Of a stretch of DNA of 64,000 nucleotides, positions 30,973 through 41,794 are shown one piece after another. The translations under genes and the position numbers were made by a program. Below the pieces are notes generated by a model. It did no database searches and was not told the DNA's origin. It saw only the letters and a list, made by a program, of their open reading frames with translations. This DNA is from Nitzschia sp. pyKryTriq1. Its lineage: Eukaryota; Bacillariophyta; Bacillariophyceae; Bacillariales; Bacillariaceae. Every line of letters starts with the position of its first letter. The first letter of the stretch is position 1. The DNA is taken from the NCBI GenBank assembly GCA_956465555.1, contig OY101116.1:1984001-2048000 (forward strand). The letters run 5' to 3'.

Positions 30973-33222
30973 ATGGTTTTAGGTGGACAGAACAGCGGCG
31001 GTTCGGAGTGGGTTGCCTTTGCCGACCAGCCTACAGAAGGTGGGTTCGAAGCCATTGTTACCTCTAGAATTAAATCTTCTAGTAGCGGTCGTCCTAGGCC
31101 ACCTAGAAGAAGTGAGTCGGAAAGGATGAGGCGCCAACCGTCAGAAACAGCATCTGTTTCGAGCTGGATGAAGCAACCTATCAACACGGATAATACTTTG
31201 GCGCCATTGGCTCCACCAGTGGCTTCTCTAGCAAAATCAGAACACCCAGTTGCGAATAAACGACGTCCTCCGCGAAATAGACCTTCCTCCAATCATGAGG
31301 TTTCTTCTGCACACCAAAGGGCCAATCCAGTTTCTTCTTCGGATGAGTCGGCATCGTCCGATCGACCACTAGAGCGTTCTGTTTCCGCGGCGTCTGTTGT
31401 TCGATCTATGTCGAGGACAAGGGATTCTCCATCTGTGACCAGCGCTACGAGAGATTCTTCCCGTCGTGGTAGATCACGGTCCCGGGCTCGCCCCACCGAG
31501 GTTTTGCAAGAAGGAAGCTTGGTTGATATGGGCAGTGCTCACAGCAGGGAGAGATCAACCAGCCGTAGCAGAACTCACACAATTGGGGAACGCACTGGCA
31601 GTTCCCACCAGCGCACCACATCATTTGCGAGCTCAGGAAGGTCCAGCAGTCGCCCACCACCGACAGGCGGCACTCGACGGGAACGATCGAGTAGTAGAGT
31701 CCGGTCGAGCAGCCGAACGCCTTCAACCCGCGCTCGGTCGAGCAGCCGCACAAGGTCGACCAGACCCCCATCTACATCTCGTACACGACATGAATTGCGA
31801 GGTAATATTCCAAGCTCCAATAGTGTCGGTCCAGGTGTGCAAGCTGCACAGCGTGTTCCTTCCTCTGCCAGGTCTGTCGTCAGCGAAGATGGTCGCAAAG
31901 ATGACAATATTGGACGTGATATCAGCTTCGGGCGGACAGTAGCCAGTGCCGCTCCTGCTTCTAAAGAAGGAAGCGTTCGGTCCAGACCGCCTATCATGGA
32001 AAAGCTCTTTGGTGACTCTGTCACTGATGAAGCGAAGCATTCATACATGTCTCCGACTGCAGGAAGTGCATCGAACATTGTATGGCAGAGGCCCGATAAG
32101 TTCCACTCTCGTATCCTCCTCACCGCCACCGTGTACCATAACACTGCCACAAATCTCTGGATTGCAACAATTAACACCAATCAGAAGGGTGTCGCAAAGA
32201 ACCCAGCAATGGCTTCCAAATACCTCAAAGCGTTTTCGTTTTCTTCAGAAAAGGAAGCGCGTGAGTCTGCCATCGCTAATGCACCTCCAAAGATGCTACC
32301 TTTCTCAGAGAATCCAAGCTGTTTCATATGCACAGGCAAGTTTGCCATCTTTCGCAGAGCAGGTCACTGCAGAAACTGTGGTGTGTGCGTTTGCACGGCT
32401 TGTTCCACAATGTGGCCCGCTAAGATGATCCCAGAAACCTACAACTTGAAGAAAGAAGCGCACGTGCGAGTCTGCAAAAGCTGCACTCAGTTAAGTTCGG
32501 CTTTTAAGAAAGCGCTGACCGACGGAGACTACGAAGAGGCGATTGCAGTCTACGGGAGTGGAAACATCAACCTTCGAACGCCTTTTCCACAATTTTCAAA
32601 GAAGAAAGACGAGATGATGTATCCTATTCACTGTGCAGTCGCCGGTGGAAACCTTGACATTGTCCGATGGCTTGTTCAGGACCATTTTTGCCCTATGAAA
32701 GTCATCCGGACAGGCAGTGGTGGAAAGCCGAAGCGGGGTGGAAGCGCAGACCAGCTTATTCTCACCTCCAAGAATCGTTCTGTTTTGACGATCGCGATGA
32801 CTGGTCTCTACGTTGACATCATGCGATATCTTGTCGTAGATCATGGTATCTCAATCTACGATTCCAAAGACCTGAAGTCAAGTCTTCGTGCTCTTGAAGC
32901 TGTCTTGCTGGCGTTCCCAAGCTTGAAGGGAAGCCATCGTCGCCTTGAAACTTGTGACCCTCGGTGGGACGATGGAAGTTTTGATGATGATGATCAATCA
33001 TATGCTAGCTCGGTCGTGGGCGACCAGACGACGGGAGGGGAAACTCAGGCAAGCGCCATAAAGAAGACCTCTGATTCCTGCATAATTTGCTATGACTGCG
33101 CAATCGACTGCGTAATGACCCCTTGTGGTCATCAGGTTTGCTGCCTCGGCTGCAGCAAGAACCTAAAAGTGTGCCCGGTGTGCAATGTGAAAGGAGAGTT
33201 CATCAAGATTTTTCGGCCTTAA
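30973..33222 (+). CDS. FYVE-like / ankyrin / RING-finger protein, paralog 1 (intronless)
   Basis: Single exon, 749 residues from ATG 30973. Residues ~100-280 are rich in RS/SR dipeptides. A FYVE-like zinc finger (near 445-500) reads CFICTGKFAIFRRAGHCRNCGVCVCTACS...VRVCKSC; the usual R-R/K-HHCR-x-CG core is altered, so PI3P binding is uncertain. Then an ankyrin-like segment (MYPIHCAVAGGNLDIVRWLV and SVLTIAMTGLYVDIMRYLV). At the C-terminus there is a C3HC4 RING, CIICYDCAIDCVMTPCGHQVCCLGC...CPVC, ending IFRP. This layout suggests an E3 ubiquitin ligase on or near membranes. Two paralogs lie at 36262-40212 (+) and 40425-41794 (-). The lack of introns, where both paralogs have them at matching sites, suggests a retrocopy or intron loss. 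Confidence 0.88.
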   Translation: MVLGGQNSGGSEWVAFADQPTEGGFEAIVTSRIKSSSSGRPRPPRRSESERMRRQPSETASVSSWMKQPINTDNTLAPLAPPVASLAKSEHPVANKRRPPRNRPSSNHEVSSAHQRANPVSSSDESASSDRPLERSVSAASVVRSMSRTRDSPSVTSATRDSSRRGRSRSRARPTEVLQEGSLVDMGSAHSRERSTSRSRTHTIGERTGSSHQRTTSFASSGRSSSRPPPTGGTRRERSSSRVRSSSRTPSTRARSSSRTRSTRPPSTSRTRHELRGNIPSSNSVGPGVQAAQRVPSSARSVVSEDGRKDDNIGRDISFGRTVASAAPASKEGSVRSRPPIMEKLFGDSVTDEAKHSYMSPTAGSASNIVWQRPDKFHSRILLTATVYHNTATNLWIATINTNQKGVAKNPAMASKYLKAFSFSSEKEARESAIANAPPKMLPFSENPSCFICTGKFAIFRRAGHCRNCGVCVCTACSTMWPAKMIPETYNLKKEAHVRVCKSCTQLSSAFKKALTDGDYEEAIAVYGSGNINLRTPFPQFSKKKDEMMYPIHCAVAGGNLDIVRWLVQDHFCPMKVIRTGSGGKPKRGGSADQLILTSKNRSVLTIAMTGLYVDIMRYLVVDHGISIYDSKDLKSSLRALEAVLLAFPSLKGSHRRLETCDPRWDDGSFDDDDQSYASSVVGDQTTGGETQASAIKKTSDSCIICYDCAIDCVMTPCGHQVCCLGCSKNLKVCPVCNVKGEFIKIFRP

Positions 33223-33882
33223 AATTAAATGCGAATGAAGAATGCATCATCCTTGGGGCCTTGCAGCCCTAAACAGCAAACTCCGCCTTTCCTAGGGGTG
33301 CACATCATCATTCCCACCGAGAACACACACACACACACACACACACAATACAACAACAATACACTCATAGAGATTTCTATATTCATAATTTACTACAAAT
33401 TGTAATGCACACTTGCGTTCGTCTCAAATCGTCTACTCGTTTCTGAATAATGATATTCCCATCCTTTCTATCTGTAGCTAATACTTTATGTAGAGTTCGT
33501 AGAAAGTACTTGTACTCGTACGTACATGCATCATCATTCGCTGCTGGGAGCGATGATTCACGATTTCAGTCCTGAAGCTTGAAGTGACTTTTCATTTTTG
33601 GCGCGAACATTATGTGGTCCGTCCGTCACTACCGCGTCGGGAGGCAGAGACTGGACGCGCATGCGAGAGGGGTACCAGGTGCTTGTATTGTTCGTACACA
33701 GGTACCGGTGCCTGGTACAGAACCTGGTACCGTAGACAGTGCGGTACGTGTACCGTACCGGTACCCTGGTACTGGTACCGTAGGCGCATTGGTGAGCTTG
33801 TGCCTTGTATAGCTTGCATACCGGTAGCATTCATTCATCGCTCGTATTATTGTCTCAACACATCAACAAGAGCAACCTCAAC
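33223..33882. other. intergenic, 660 bp, with repeats
   Basis: Contains an (AC)n microsatellite at about 33323-33347, a GTAC cluster at 33507-33525 and a dense GTAC island at 33671-33779, ending about 105 bp before the kinase ATG. No gene seen. Confidence 0.6.
33671..33779. repeat. GTAC-rich island upstream of the kinase gene
   Basis: About 11 GTAC words in about 109 bp, several as GGTACC or GTACCGGTACC palindromes. It sits in the promoter or leader of the kinase gene. Confidence 0.85.
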
Positions 33883-35307
33883 ATGTCCTCCGGTAGCCTC
33901 CCACTCGGGACTTACCATCGTGCTCAATCCCTCGGTAGTGGTTCCTATGGTTCCGTAGTCGCCGTCTACGATGACGACGGAAATCAGTTTGCTCTGAAAC
34001 TATTTCAAGACGATGATGATGACGAAGAGGAAGAAGTGGGCTTGTCGCTGGGAGCACTTCGTGAAATTTCCATTTTGCGTTTACTGCGTCAGGAGAATTC
34101 GCATCCAAACATTATTGCTATTCATGATGTTCAGTCTGGTTTCAGTGATGATGCCGACGATGTTGGAGCTGGTACGGGTGGGTGTCTGTCGTTGGCCATG
34201 GCTCTGTTTCCCGAAGGCTCGCTGATGGACGCTTTGGAAGAACACAAAGTCAATAACAAGGCACAGAAAATCAACATTGCCCATGGCTTGTTAAGTGCTG
34301 TGGCATATTTGCATGAAAATTCCATTCTGCACCGCGATATCAAAAGTGACAATGTGCTGTTGCGGCGAAACGAGGACGACGGGGGGCTGGAACCCGTGCT
34401 GATTGACTTTAGTCTCGCCAAAATTGTGGATCCGAGTGTTGTCATTCCAGGAGGCGAGAAAATGATGCCTCCGCTTCTTGCAGAAGACGGGGAAACAACC
34501 ACTCACACTCCATCGATTGGAACTCCGACGTACCGCGCCCCCGAAGTTATTGCCGAAGAGGAGTACGGGTTTCCAAGTGACTTGTGGAGTGTGGGAGTTT
34601 GCTTGCTGGAGTTGCTCCGTGGGAAGGCACTGGAAGTCCTGAAGGATAAGGGAGCGATCTCCTTGATCAGGGACTGTCTCGAGGAGCTACCGAAAGAGCA
34701 ACCCTTTCCCACGCTCATTCGGGGACTGCTGGAACCTGATCCATCGAAGCGTCTCACGGCAAGACAGGCTTTGGAGTCGACTGTCTTTCAGAAACATGGA
34801 CTGGAGGTAAACCCCAAGACATTCACTCGTATGAATCTTCATTTGGCACTACCATTTGAGAATCAGGAGGAAGAGGAAGCGGATAATAGCGATAAACAAA
34901 AGGAAAATGCAACGCCGTCCACGGGCAACAGTACTAGCAAGCGACGCGGTACCAAAAGTGGAAAGAAAAAGGTTGATCCTATCCTTTCAAAGCGCTTCCA
35001 ACGAATCTCCAAGATCTGTCGAGCCATGGAATGGGACAATCCAATGACGATGCAGGCAGCCTTGACGTATAGTACTCAAATGGGTGAGCTTTGTGACGTG
35101 GATGACCTGGATGAACCTCAAGGTCTACTCGATTGTGTCGTGTTGGCACACAAGTTCTTTGAACGTCATTTGACGGATTTGTCAGAGTTGAATAATTCGC
35201 ATGCCATGTTTGAAAACTGGGATCTAGATGAATATGTGGATAACGAAGGTACCTTGTTGATGATGATGGATTTCTGTTTGTACCCGAGACAATATTTGGA
35301 GGTGTGA
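33883..35307 (+). CDS. Ser/Thr protein kinase with cyclin-box-like C-terminal region
   Basis: Single exon, 474 residues from ATG 33883. Kinase landmarks: glycine loop LGSGSYGSV (17-25), ATP Lys39 in ALKLF, catalytic loop HRDIKSDN (from residue 150), DFS in place of DFG at 175-177, then GTPTYRAPEV, and SDLWSVGVCLLELLRGKA. LGALREISILRLL resembles the CMGC/CDK C-helix. After a Lys/Glu-rich linker, the last ~110 residues (AALTYSTQM, LLDCVVLAHKFFE, EGTLLMMMDFCLYP) line up with the helix pattern of a cyclin box. A kinase carrying its own cyclin-like module is the inference; a plain C-terminal helical domain is the alternative. Active-site residues are complete apart from G to S in DFG, so activity is plausible. 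Confidence 0.85.
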   Translation: MSSGSLPLGTYHRAQSLGSGSYGSVVAVYDDDGNQFALKLFQDDDDDEEEEVGLSLGALREISILRLLRQENSHPNIIAIHDVQSGFSDDADDVGAGTGGCLSLAMALFPEGSLMDALEEHKVNNKAQKINIAHGLLSAVAYLHENSILHRDIKSDNVLLRRNEDDGGLEPVLIDFSLAKIVDPSVVIPGGEKMMPPLLAEDGETTTHTPSIGTPTYRAPEVIAEEEYGFPSDLWSVGVCLLELLRGKALEVLKDKGAISLIRDCLEELPKEQPFPTLIRGLLEPDPSKRLTARQALESTVFQKHGLEVNPKTFTRMNLHLALPFENQEEEEADNSDKQKENATPSTGNSTSKRRGTKSGKKKVDPILSKRFQRISKICRAMEWDNPMTMQAALTYSTQMGELCDVDDLDEPQGLLDCVVLAHKFFERHLTDLSELNNSHAMFENWDLDEYVDNEGTLLMMMDFCLYPRQYLEV

Positions 35308-36139
35308 CATTATGGCATGGCATGAACAAGCCCCATACCGGTACAAACAGTCAGTCAGCAGTGGCATATCGAATTTTCAATATTCATTTATAATAGTGCT
35401 CCCATTTCTGCCGTCACAATGTCTTCTACAGTGCGATCTACGATACGACCGAGTACTATCGTGTTGCTTGGAAATGAAAATCATGAGGTCGATCGGGGAG
35501 AGAAAGTGATGCTTGTGGCGGGATCGAGAGCTGAAGAAAAGTCTATCATATGTAGTCTCGAGAAACGCTCCAGTACCATACGTACAAAAGCTGCGTTGAT
35601 TTCTACGTCTCGAGAAACCGACGGTTTGCAGTCGGTTTCACCGGTACGGTCGTACGTGTACTGGTTACATCGCGCGCCCAAAAAGTTGCCTTGCGGACGG
35701 CGTGCAGAACGGCATGAACGGAGCACGACTAAAAATCTGCCAGTAAATTACGGGTAAAGCACGAAACGTATTATTGTTGCTGGTTTTGAGTACAGTATTT
35801 ACGTACGGTTTCGTCGTCGTTCTCGCGCATGCATGATGATGTTGAAAGTTGAAACACAATACGAGTATGATAAATGGTTGGCGAAAAGTGAAGTGAGAAG
35901 CATTGACATTGATCATACGCTGCAGAATACGCTGTCTTCTTGGTGGCAAAACTTCTCCAACGGTTATTGAATCATCATCAATCAAATCATCCACTGCTCG
36001 CTCATGTTTACTGCAATCCTGTAAAAGGCAAAGAAGACATAATAACAACCAATCTTCGTAAACAGTTTACAGTGCTGACTGAGCTTGAGGGATGATTTTT
36101 CTGGGTGGCAAGAATTGATAGTGAAGCGAGGTTGATTCG

Positions 36140-36171
<32 letters not shown>

Positions 36172-36261
36172 GAAGCATTATCCCTGTGAGAGACTCCCAG
36201 ATTTCAGCTTTCACTTTTCAAAATTTGACGCAAGGCAGGTTTTGTTAATATTACTAATAAA
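35308..36261. other. intergenic, 954 bp
   Basis: Between the kinase and the second FYVE-like/ankyrin/RING gene. Contains an (AC)n run at about 36140-36164 and sparse GTAC words near 35640-35665. One weak open frame is listed separately (35419-35757). Confidence 0.5.
35419..35757 (+). CDS. hypothetical 112-residue protein (weak)
   Basis: ATG 35419 opens 112 codons (MSSTVRSTIRPSTIVLLGNE, then VDRGEKVMLVAGSRAEEK). The first half looks protein-like; the second half is basic and may be random. No family recognised and no neighbour context. Confidence 0.25.
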   Translation: MSSTVRSTIRPSTIVLLGNENHEVDRGEKVMLVAGSRAEEKSIICSLEKRSSTIRTKAALISTSRETDGLQSVSPVRSYVYWLHRAPKKLPCGRRAERHERSTTKNLPVNYG

Positions 36262-39200
36262 ATGCCTCCAGAACAAGACGACAAAATGAACACGCCACCA
36301 GAAAAGAGTAACGCAAATGCGACAACATCCACCAATGATAATGAGTTGAAAGGAATTTTCCCTAAACCCAAGGCCGATGAAACCAAAACTAGTACTACTA
36401 TGCATCCGGTGAACGCTTCCTCTCCGACTGCAACTGCAGCAGCAGCAGCAGTCGCCTTGGATCCACAAGAAGTTTTCAATGCTTCTATCGAATTTCAATC
36501 CACTTTCGAGGCGCCTATACCTCGGCGATCACCGTTGGAATTTGTTCGATCCTCCAGTTCACGGGCAAGTCTGTACCCCTCCTTGGCCAGTTTGAGTCAA
36601 TCTGATGCATCAGTGGACTTGGAGCGTAACTGGGAGGCAGCCTCTAGATCCTCAATGAAAAAACGTGCCTCCACCGCCTCCACCACCACGCCCAAGATGA
36701 AATCCGTCGTTGCCAATGACTCGGAATTTAAAGTTCCATCATCATCATCACTTCGTCGGAAGAGTGACCGTGTCGAGACAAATAATGATTGGACTTCTTC
36801 TTCTTCCGTAGCATCCGTACGGACGTCTCAAGTTGCGGCTATGCCTTTCGCATCTGGTGCAGAGCCGGCAGTTGCTTGGGCGTCCATTCCTTCGGAAACC
36901 AAGGCGGACGATAATGATTTGATTGCTGCCAAGCTGGCCGCCTACTCGGGGGGCTCTTTGGAAATGAGCGCTAGTCTGAAGCGTGCTGCTTACAAGTATG
37001 GAAGTGGCAGGCAAGCTTGGAGAAATGCAGCTGGTGCATCGTCATCCATCGCTCGTTTGCCACCAGAACAGCACGCAGAAGCTACTTTCATCGACTATGA
37101 CGTACATCCCTCCGATATTTCCGTGAATGCCGTGCAGGCAGAATATGTTGCTCCTTTATCCGAAACTGGATCCACTAGTAGTAAGGCTACTGCCAGCAGC
37201 ATTCCACCCACCTCAGCAGTGGCGGGCCTAGACAGCGCTGATACTGAAGCTACCGTGCTTGAAAGTGGCCCGATGTCTTTAGCCAATGCAGAACCCTGGT
37301 GGGGTGCTGCTCCTGCTGCAGAGGCAACTGTACTTCGAGACGACGGGATGCATCAAGACATGGTTGATCTGGACTGTAAACCCCCTGCCAGAGATTCTCG
37401 GTATAATGGTGCTCAAGCCGGTCACCAAGCAGAAGCAACAATTATCGGATATGAAGTTCATCCAGCAGAACTTGCCTCGGATGCAATTCAAGCTGAATTT
37501 GTAGGTCAGGATTACCAGGCAGATACTGATCCTGTGGGAGCGAGCGATGAAGCAATTATGCCCGCAGAAGCATCCCAGGTCACCAGCTTGTCATCTTCTG
37601 CTACCTATCATGTGAACGGAGCCGAGATTGGTGATGACCAAGATGAACATGTGACAGAAGTTGCCGTCATTGAGAGTGGTCCAATGGACAAGGCTACCAT
37701 GGAGGCGTGGAGTGCGACAACTAGCGGAGAGGCACAAGTCCTCGAAGAAGCACCATACAGCCATATTTCTCCATTTGATTCAAAACCTTCTCCTGATGTA
37801 GACCAAGAAAGCTGGCGGACAGAGTCTCATGGCGACAGTGGTCAATTCGCCATGATGGAGGGCGAGGCGGAAGTTGTCATGATCACGGAAGAAGTTCACC
37901 CTTCAGAACTGCTCGAAACCTCTGCCGCTCAAGCAGAGCTTGTTGGCTCTGACTTCAATACAGCAATTGCTGTCCCTTCTGGTGGAGCAGAGCAGAACGA
38001 CATGCATAACAGCACAGGTACTACAGGAGAGATCATTGTACAGAGCTGTGAAGAGGATACCGAATATCACAATTCCAGTATCACACCTCCTTCTGAGAGT
38101 CAGCCACAAGAGGCTCAAGCGACACTTGTCAACGATGGCGAATGCTACCATCACGGTGAAGTACACACTACTCCCGCGGTAGCAGTTATTGATTCATTTG
38201 CAAGTTCCGGGAGAGCAATCAGCGAGCCATTACCTGCCACACCGGTCACAGTGCTGGAAGAATGTCCCGCGGTACCACCCAGAGTTTCTTTCAACGATCC
38301 CGTCAAGCAAGAGCCGTACTCGGGAAGGACGGTCAGTGCTCCCCCATCGGTTGAAGTTGTTCATGAATCATTAGATACTAGTCATCTGATAGCACAGGAT
38401 GAATGGACCCGGGTTCCTTCATTTGGTGGAGACAGCGAAAGTACACCTGCTCCCATTCCACCGCCCATGGCAACAGCAACCGAAATTTTTGGAACTGAGC
38501 CAGTGCCACCACCGATTCCGAGCCCACAAACAATGACCCAAGGATCTTCATCAAATAGGAGTCGCGTTAAAAGCAACGCTTCTTCGACATCCGATTCTTC
38601 GGTTCCTGGCCTACAAATGGTAAGTAAGGTACTATGTCGTTCCCGTTTTTGCTCCCCCGCATCCCGCCCCTCAATAGCCTTTGATGTCTGTTGAGAAGAT
38701 CTCCTCGAACATCGCAAGAGGAGCCAACAATGTAATGGAAACCCTTTTCGGAAACGGAATGCCTGGCTGTCGTCGGCCGCAAGCTCTTGATGGTGTCGAT
38801 TTGGACAAGATGAGTGGTTCGGTTTTACCTCGTACTTTACTCCCGTCTTCCGTCATCTACTCAGAACCGACAGATTCATGGGTAGCCACCGTGAATACAA
38901 ATCAGAAAGCATTGGAGGCCAATGACGTTGAAGAGAGCTCCAAGGCTCTTCGAGCTTTCTCTGTTCCTTCCAAGAAACAGGCTGCGGCGTTAGCCTTAGC
39001 ATGGGCACCTCCCCAGATGCATCCCTTCGGATCCAATCCCGTTTGTTTTATTTGTGAGGCGCCATTTGCAGTCTTTCGAAGAGCATGCCACTGTAGAAAT
39101 TGCGGCGTGTGTGTTTGTTCTGCGTGCTCCGTTCAATGGCCGGCGAAAATGCTCCCTGACACATACAACATAAAGAAGGAATCTTCCGTCAGTATCTGTA

Positions 39201-40212
39201 AGGCGTGCGACTGGCTTTGCTCGGAATTCAGACTGGCCCTTCTTCAGGGAAATCATGACAAGGCTGTAGCCTTGCATTCAACTGGCAACATAAACCTGAC
39301 AACCCCGTTTGCGAACGTCAAAGGAGAGCTCTTGTAAGTTCCTCGAAGCTGAGTATGCAACAGAATTTCTTGCGCCGGTTCCATCTGACAATTTTTTCCT
39401 CGCGCTCCCGCATTCCTTGCATAACTCACATCAGCTACCCAGTTCACGTGAGTCTTCGTCGTTGGTTGCCCCAGACCGTACTTTTCTTGTGGGCCTCGGA
39501 AACTCGAATCTAACATTGCCTTTCTTCAGTGTGCTGTGCTAGGTGGAAACCTTCGATTGTTGAAATGGCTCGTGGACGACCACTGCTGTCCTCTTCGTTC
39601 TATCCGCATCAGCAATGGAAAAGTGAAAGGTTCCTCTGGAAGTTACACGCCCATTCTCACATCAAAGGGCCGATCATTGCTGGGCATTGCTCTCGGCAAC
39701 CGCAATATCGGGATCGGTCGATATCTTGTTGTCGAGAAGAGGATGCTCTTGTCTGCGGAAAAGGGTCTTTCTGTCGAGACCTTGACGCAAAACCTAGATT
39801 TGGTGCTTCGTGTTCTTCCAGAAGAAATTCTTGATGAGCAAGTCCTCCGTAGGCACTCCGCCCGGCCAAGTATTGGGTTTTCAGATAAAACAGAGAGCAT
39901 GTCAGACAATGCTGAAATCTCAGCAATAGGCGGCGCTGGAGAATTGGACGAGGAAGCTCGTGGCCTGGCCGAAAGCGAGGTACGTAAACAGATTTCCATA
40001 CCACCGTTTTGTCGTCAAATGGCGTATTGTTGTCAACTCACGCTTGCTTTTTCCCCCTCTTGGAACAGTGCATCATCTGCTTCGACAACCACATCAACTG
40101 CGTGTTCACTCCTTGTGGGCATCAGATCTGCTGTCTCGACTGCGGCAATCACATTTCGCGATGCCCGGTCTGTGCAGTGGAATGTTCTCCGATGAGAGTC
40201 TTCAAACCATAG
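36262..40212 (+). CDS. FYVE-like / ankyrin / RING-finger protein, paralog 2 (five exons, one 13-nt microexon)
   Basis: Exons 36262-38619, 38678-39333, 39435-39447, 39530-39979 and 40069-40212; 1206 residues. Exon 1 (786 residues) is acidic and contains repeated units: x-VHP-(S/A)-(D/E)-(I/L)...A-QAE-(Y/F/L)-V three times and (A/V)-(T/V)-(V/I)-(L/I)-ESGPM...AW/PW twice. Exon 2 has the FYVE-like finger CFICEAPFAVFRRACHCRNCGVCVC. The 13-nt microexon encodes (F)YPVH and is needed to join NLTTPFANVKGEL to CAVLGGNLRLLKWLV, as in the paralogs. The last exon is exactly the RING (CIICFDNHINCVFTPCGHQICC...CPVC). Likely a membrane-associated E3 ligase. The exon 2 acceptor could also be 38696 or 38699, all in frame. 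Confidence 0.85.
39435..39447 (+). other. 13-nt microexon
   Basis: CTACCCAGTTCAC flanked by AG (39433-39434) and GT (39448-39449). It completes a phase-2 codon and adds YPVH, restoring the (Y/F)P(I/V)H-CAV motif seen uninterrupted in paralog 1 (YPIHCAV) and in the second exon of paralog 3 (FPIHCAV). Confidence 0.8.
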
Positions 40213-40424
40213 TCAGGAAGTAATCATTTTATTCGTGGGGAGACTGTAAATACAATATCTAGAGTCAAAGCGGATATTATTTTTGTCTAATGCCTCTGTT
40301 GATAGCTGCACAAGCCGTCGAAGCTGCATTCACGGTTTTTTTTCGATAGAACGACGGATGACAGGCATTTTCAACTCCAGACTACGAGTGTGATAGCGAT
40401 AGCAAGAGGGTGGGCGATTTCCTC
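40213..40424. other. short gap between convergent paralogs
   Basis: About 210 bp between the stop codons of paralog 2 (+) and paralog 3 (-). Contains a run of nine T at 40337-40345. No gene. Confidence 0.6.
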
Positions 40425-41794
40425 TCAGAGACGGAAAATCTTGAGGATGGAGCATCCTTTCTTACAATAGGGACAAGCAGTCATTTTCTCTCCACATTGA
40501 CTACAGCACATTTGATGCCCACATGGAGTGAGAACGCAATCCATTTGCTTCTCGCAGCAGATGATGCACTATCACGAAACAAAAGTCAAGAAGCAAGAAA
40601 GCCGTTAGATTCACTTGCGACCAGAACGGAACCCGCACACACAGACCAAAAACACACAATAGAAACCAAACAAGAAAACTCACGGCATCCTCAAGTGTTC
40701 CGATGGACATGGTGTCACAGCTTTCCACCAGCTGAAATGACTCAACCTCGCCCTCTCTCTTTTCAAATCGAAATCCAGCCCCGAGGAGAGTCTCCAAAGT
40801 CTTAGGTGCGAGCTTCGGATCCTTGGCGTCGACGATCGAGAGGCTATTCTGAATCAAAAAGCTAAGAATTTCGATTTTGGGCTTGCCCGTCATCGCGAGG
40901 TCAATGAGGGTGCGTCGAGCTGATGTCTGAACGGAACATAGCATTCCTGACTTTGGATCCCGGCGGACCGATAGTGGACAGTCCTCCTTTTCCACCAGCC
41001 ACTTGACGAGCTCCACATTGCCACCCATGACGGCGCAATGGATCGGAAACCTGAAAGAAACAACATGAGAACACGGTGAGAGTGAAGAATCGAAAAACGA
41101 TTATAGGAACACAAACAAGAGAAGCAGTACTAGTGACGTACATGGCCTCCCTGGAAATGTCAGCAAAGGTGCAACGAAGATTGACATTTCCAGTGGAATG
41201 GATGCGAATGGCATCGTGGTAGCTTCCTCGCAACAAAGCCATGCAAAAGGCGTTGCTCAACCAGTCACAGGACTTGCAGACACGGACGGTCATGGCCGAG
41301 TTTGGGATGCTGATATATGTCTTTGGAATCATGCGAATCCCCCAACGAGTGGAGCACTTGTCGCAGACCTGCGATCCACAATTGCGGCAGTTGTAAGCCC
41401 GGCACTTGGTCTCGTCATTGAAAGGCATGTTGCAGCAGACGCAGCGAGTGGCGTTTTCCATCATTTTGGGAGGTGAATACACCTTGGAGAATTTCCGAGC
41501 CTCGCGTTCGGTTGCAAATGGAAAGCTGACACAGCGGCGCTTCTCGTCGGAATGGTTGCAGTGGTCGACGCTAGGACGAGCAAGGGTGGCAATCCATTTG
41601 GAAGTTGCAACGCTGTAGTGGACGGAAAATGCATGCAATTCACGTTTTCGGATGGAATCCGCCGGCATGCGGGTTGCATCGAAGCACGAGACTCGTCGAT
41701 TACTGCGAGGCATGTTCTGTCCTGATGAAGACCCTGCTTGGCTTGGGAGAGATATTTGGACTGAAGTTTCCTCGGACATGCTTGCATCCATCAT
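40425..41794 (-). CDS. FYVE-like / ankyrin / RING-finger protein, paralog 3 (short form)
   Basis: Exons 41794-41142, 41050-40684 and 40568-40425; introns 91 and 115 bp; 387 residues. It lacks the long N-terminal region of paralogs 1 and 2. The FYVE-like finger reads CVCCNMPFNDETKCRAYNCRNCGSQVCDKC...VRVCKSC. The ankyrin-like part starts FPIHCAVMGGNVELVKWLV, and the RING exon begins CIICCEKQMDCVLTPCGHQMCC and ends IFRL. The first intron splits the codon before FPIH in phase 2, the same site and phase as intron 2 of paralog 2. The RING exon border also matches paralog 2. Probable E3 ligase. Confidence 0.87.

Noticed and set aside
33323-33347. CRISPR-like or regulatory meaning for the AC repeats at 33323 and 36140
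   Set aside because: Plain dinucleotide microsatellites with no spacers or conserved flanks.
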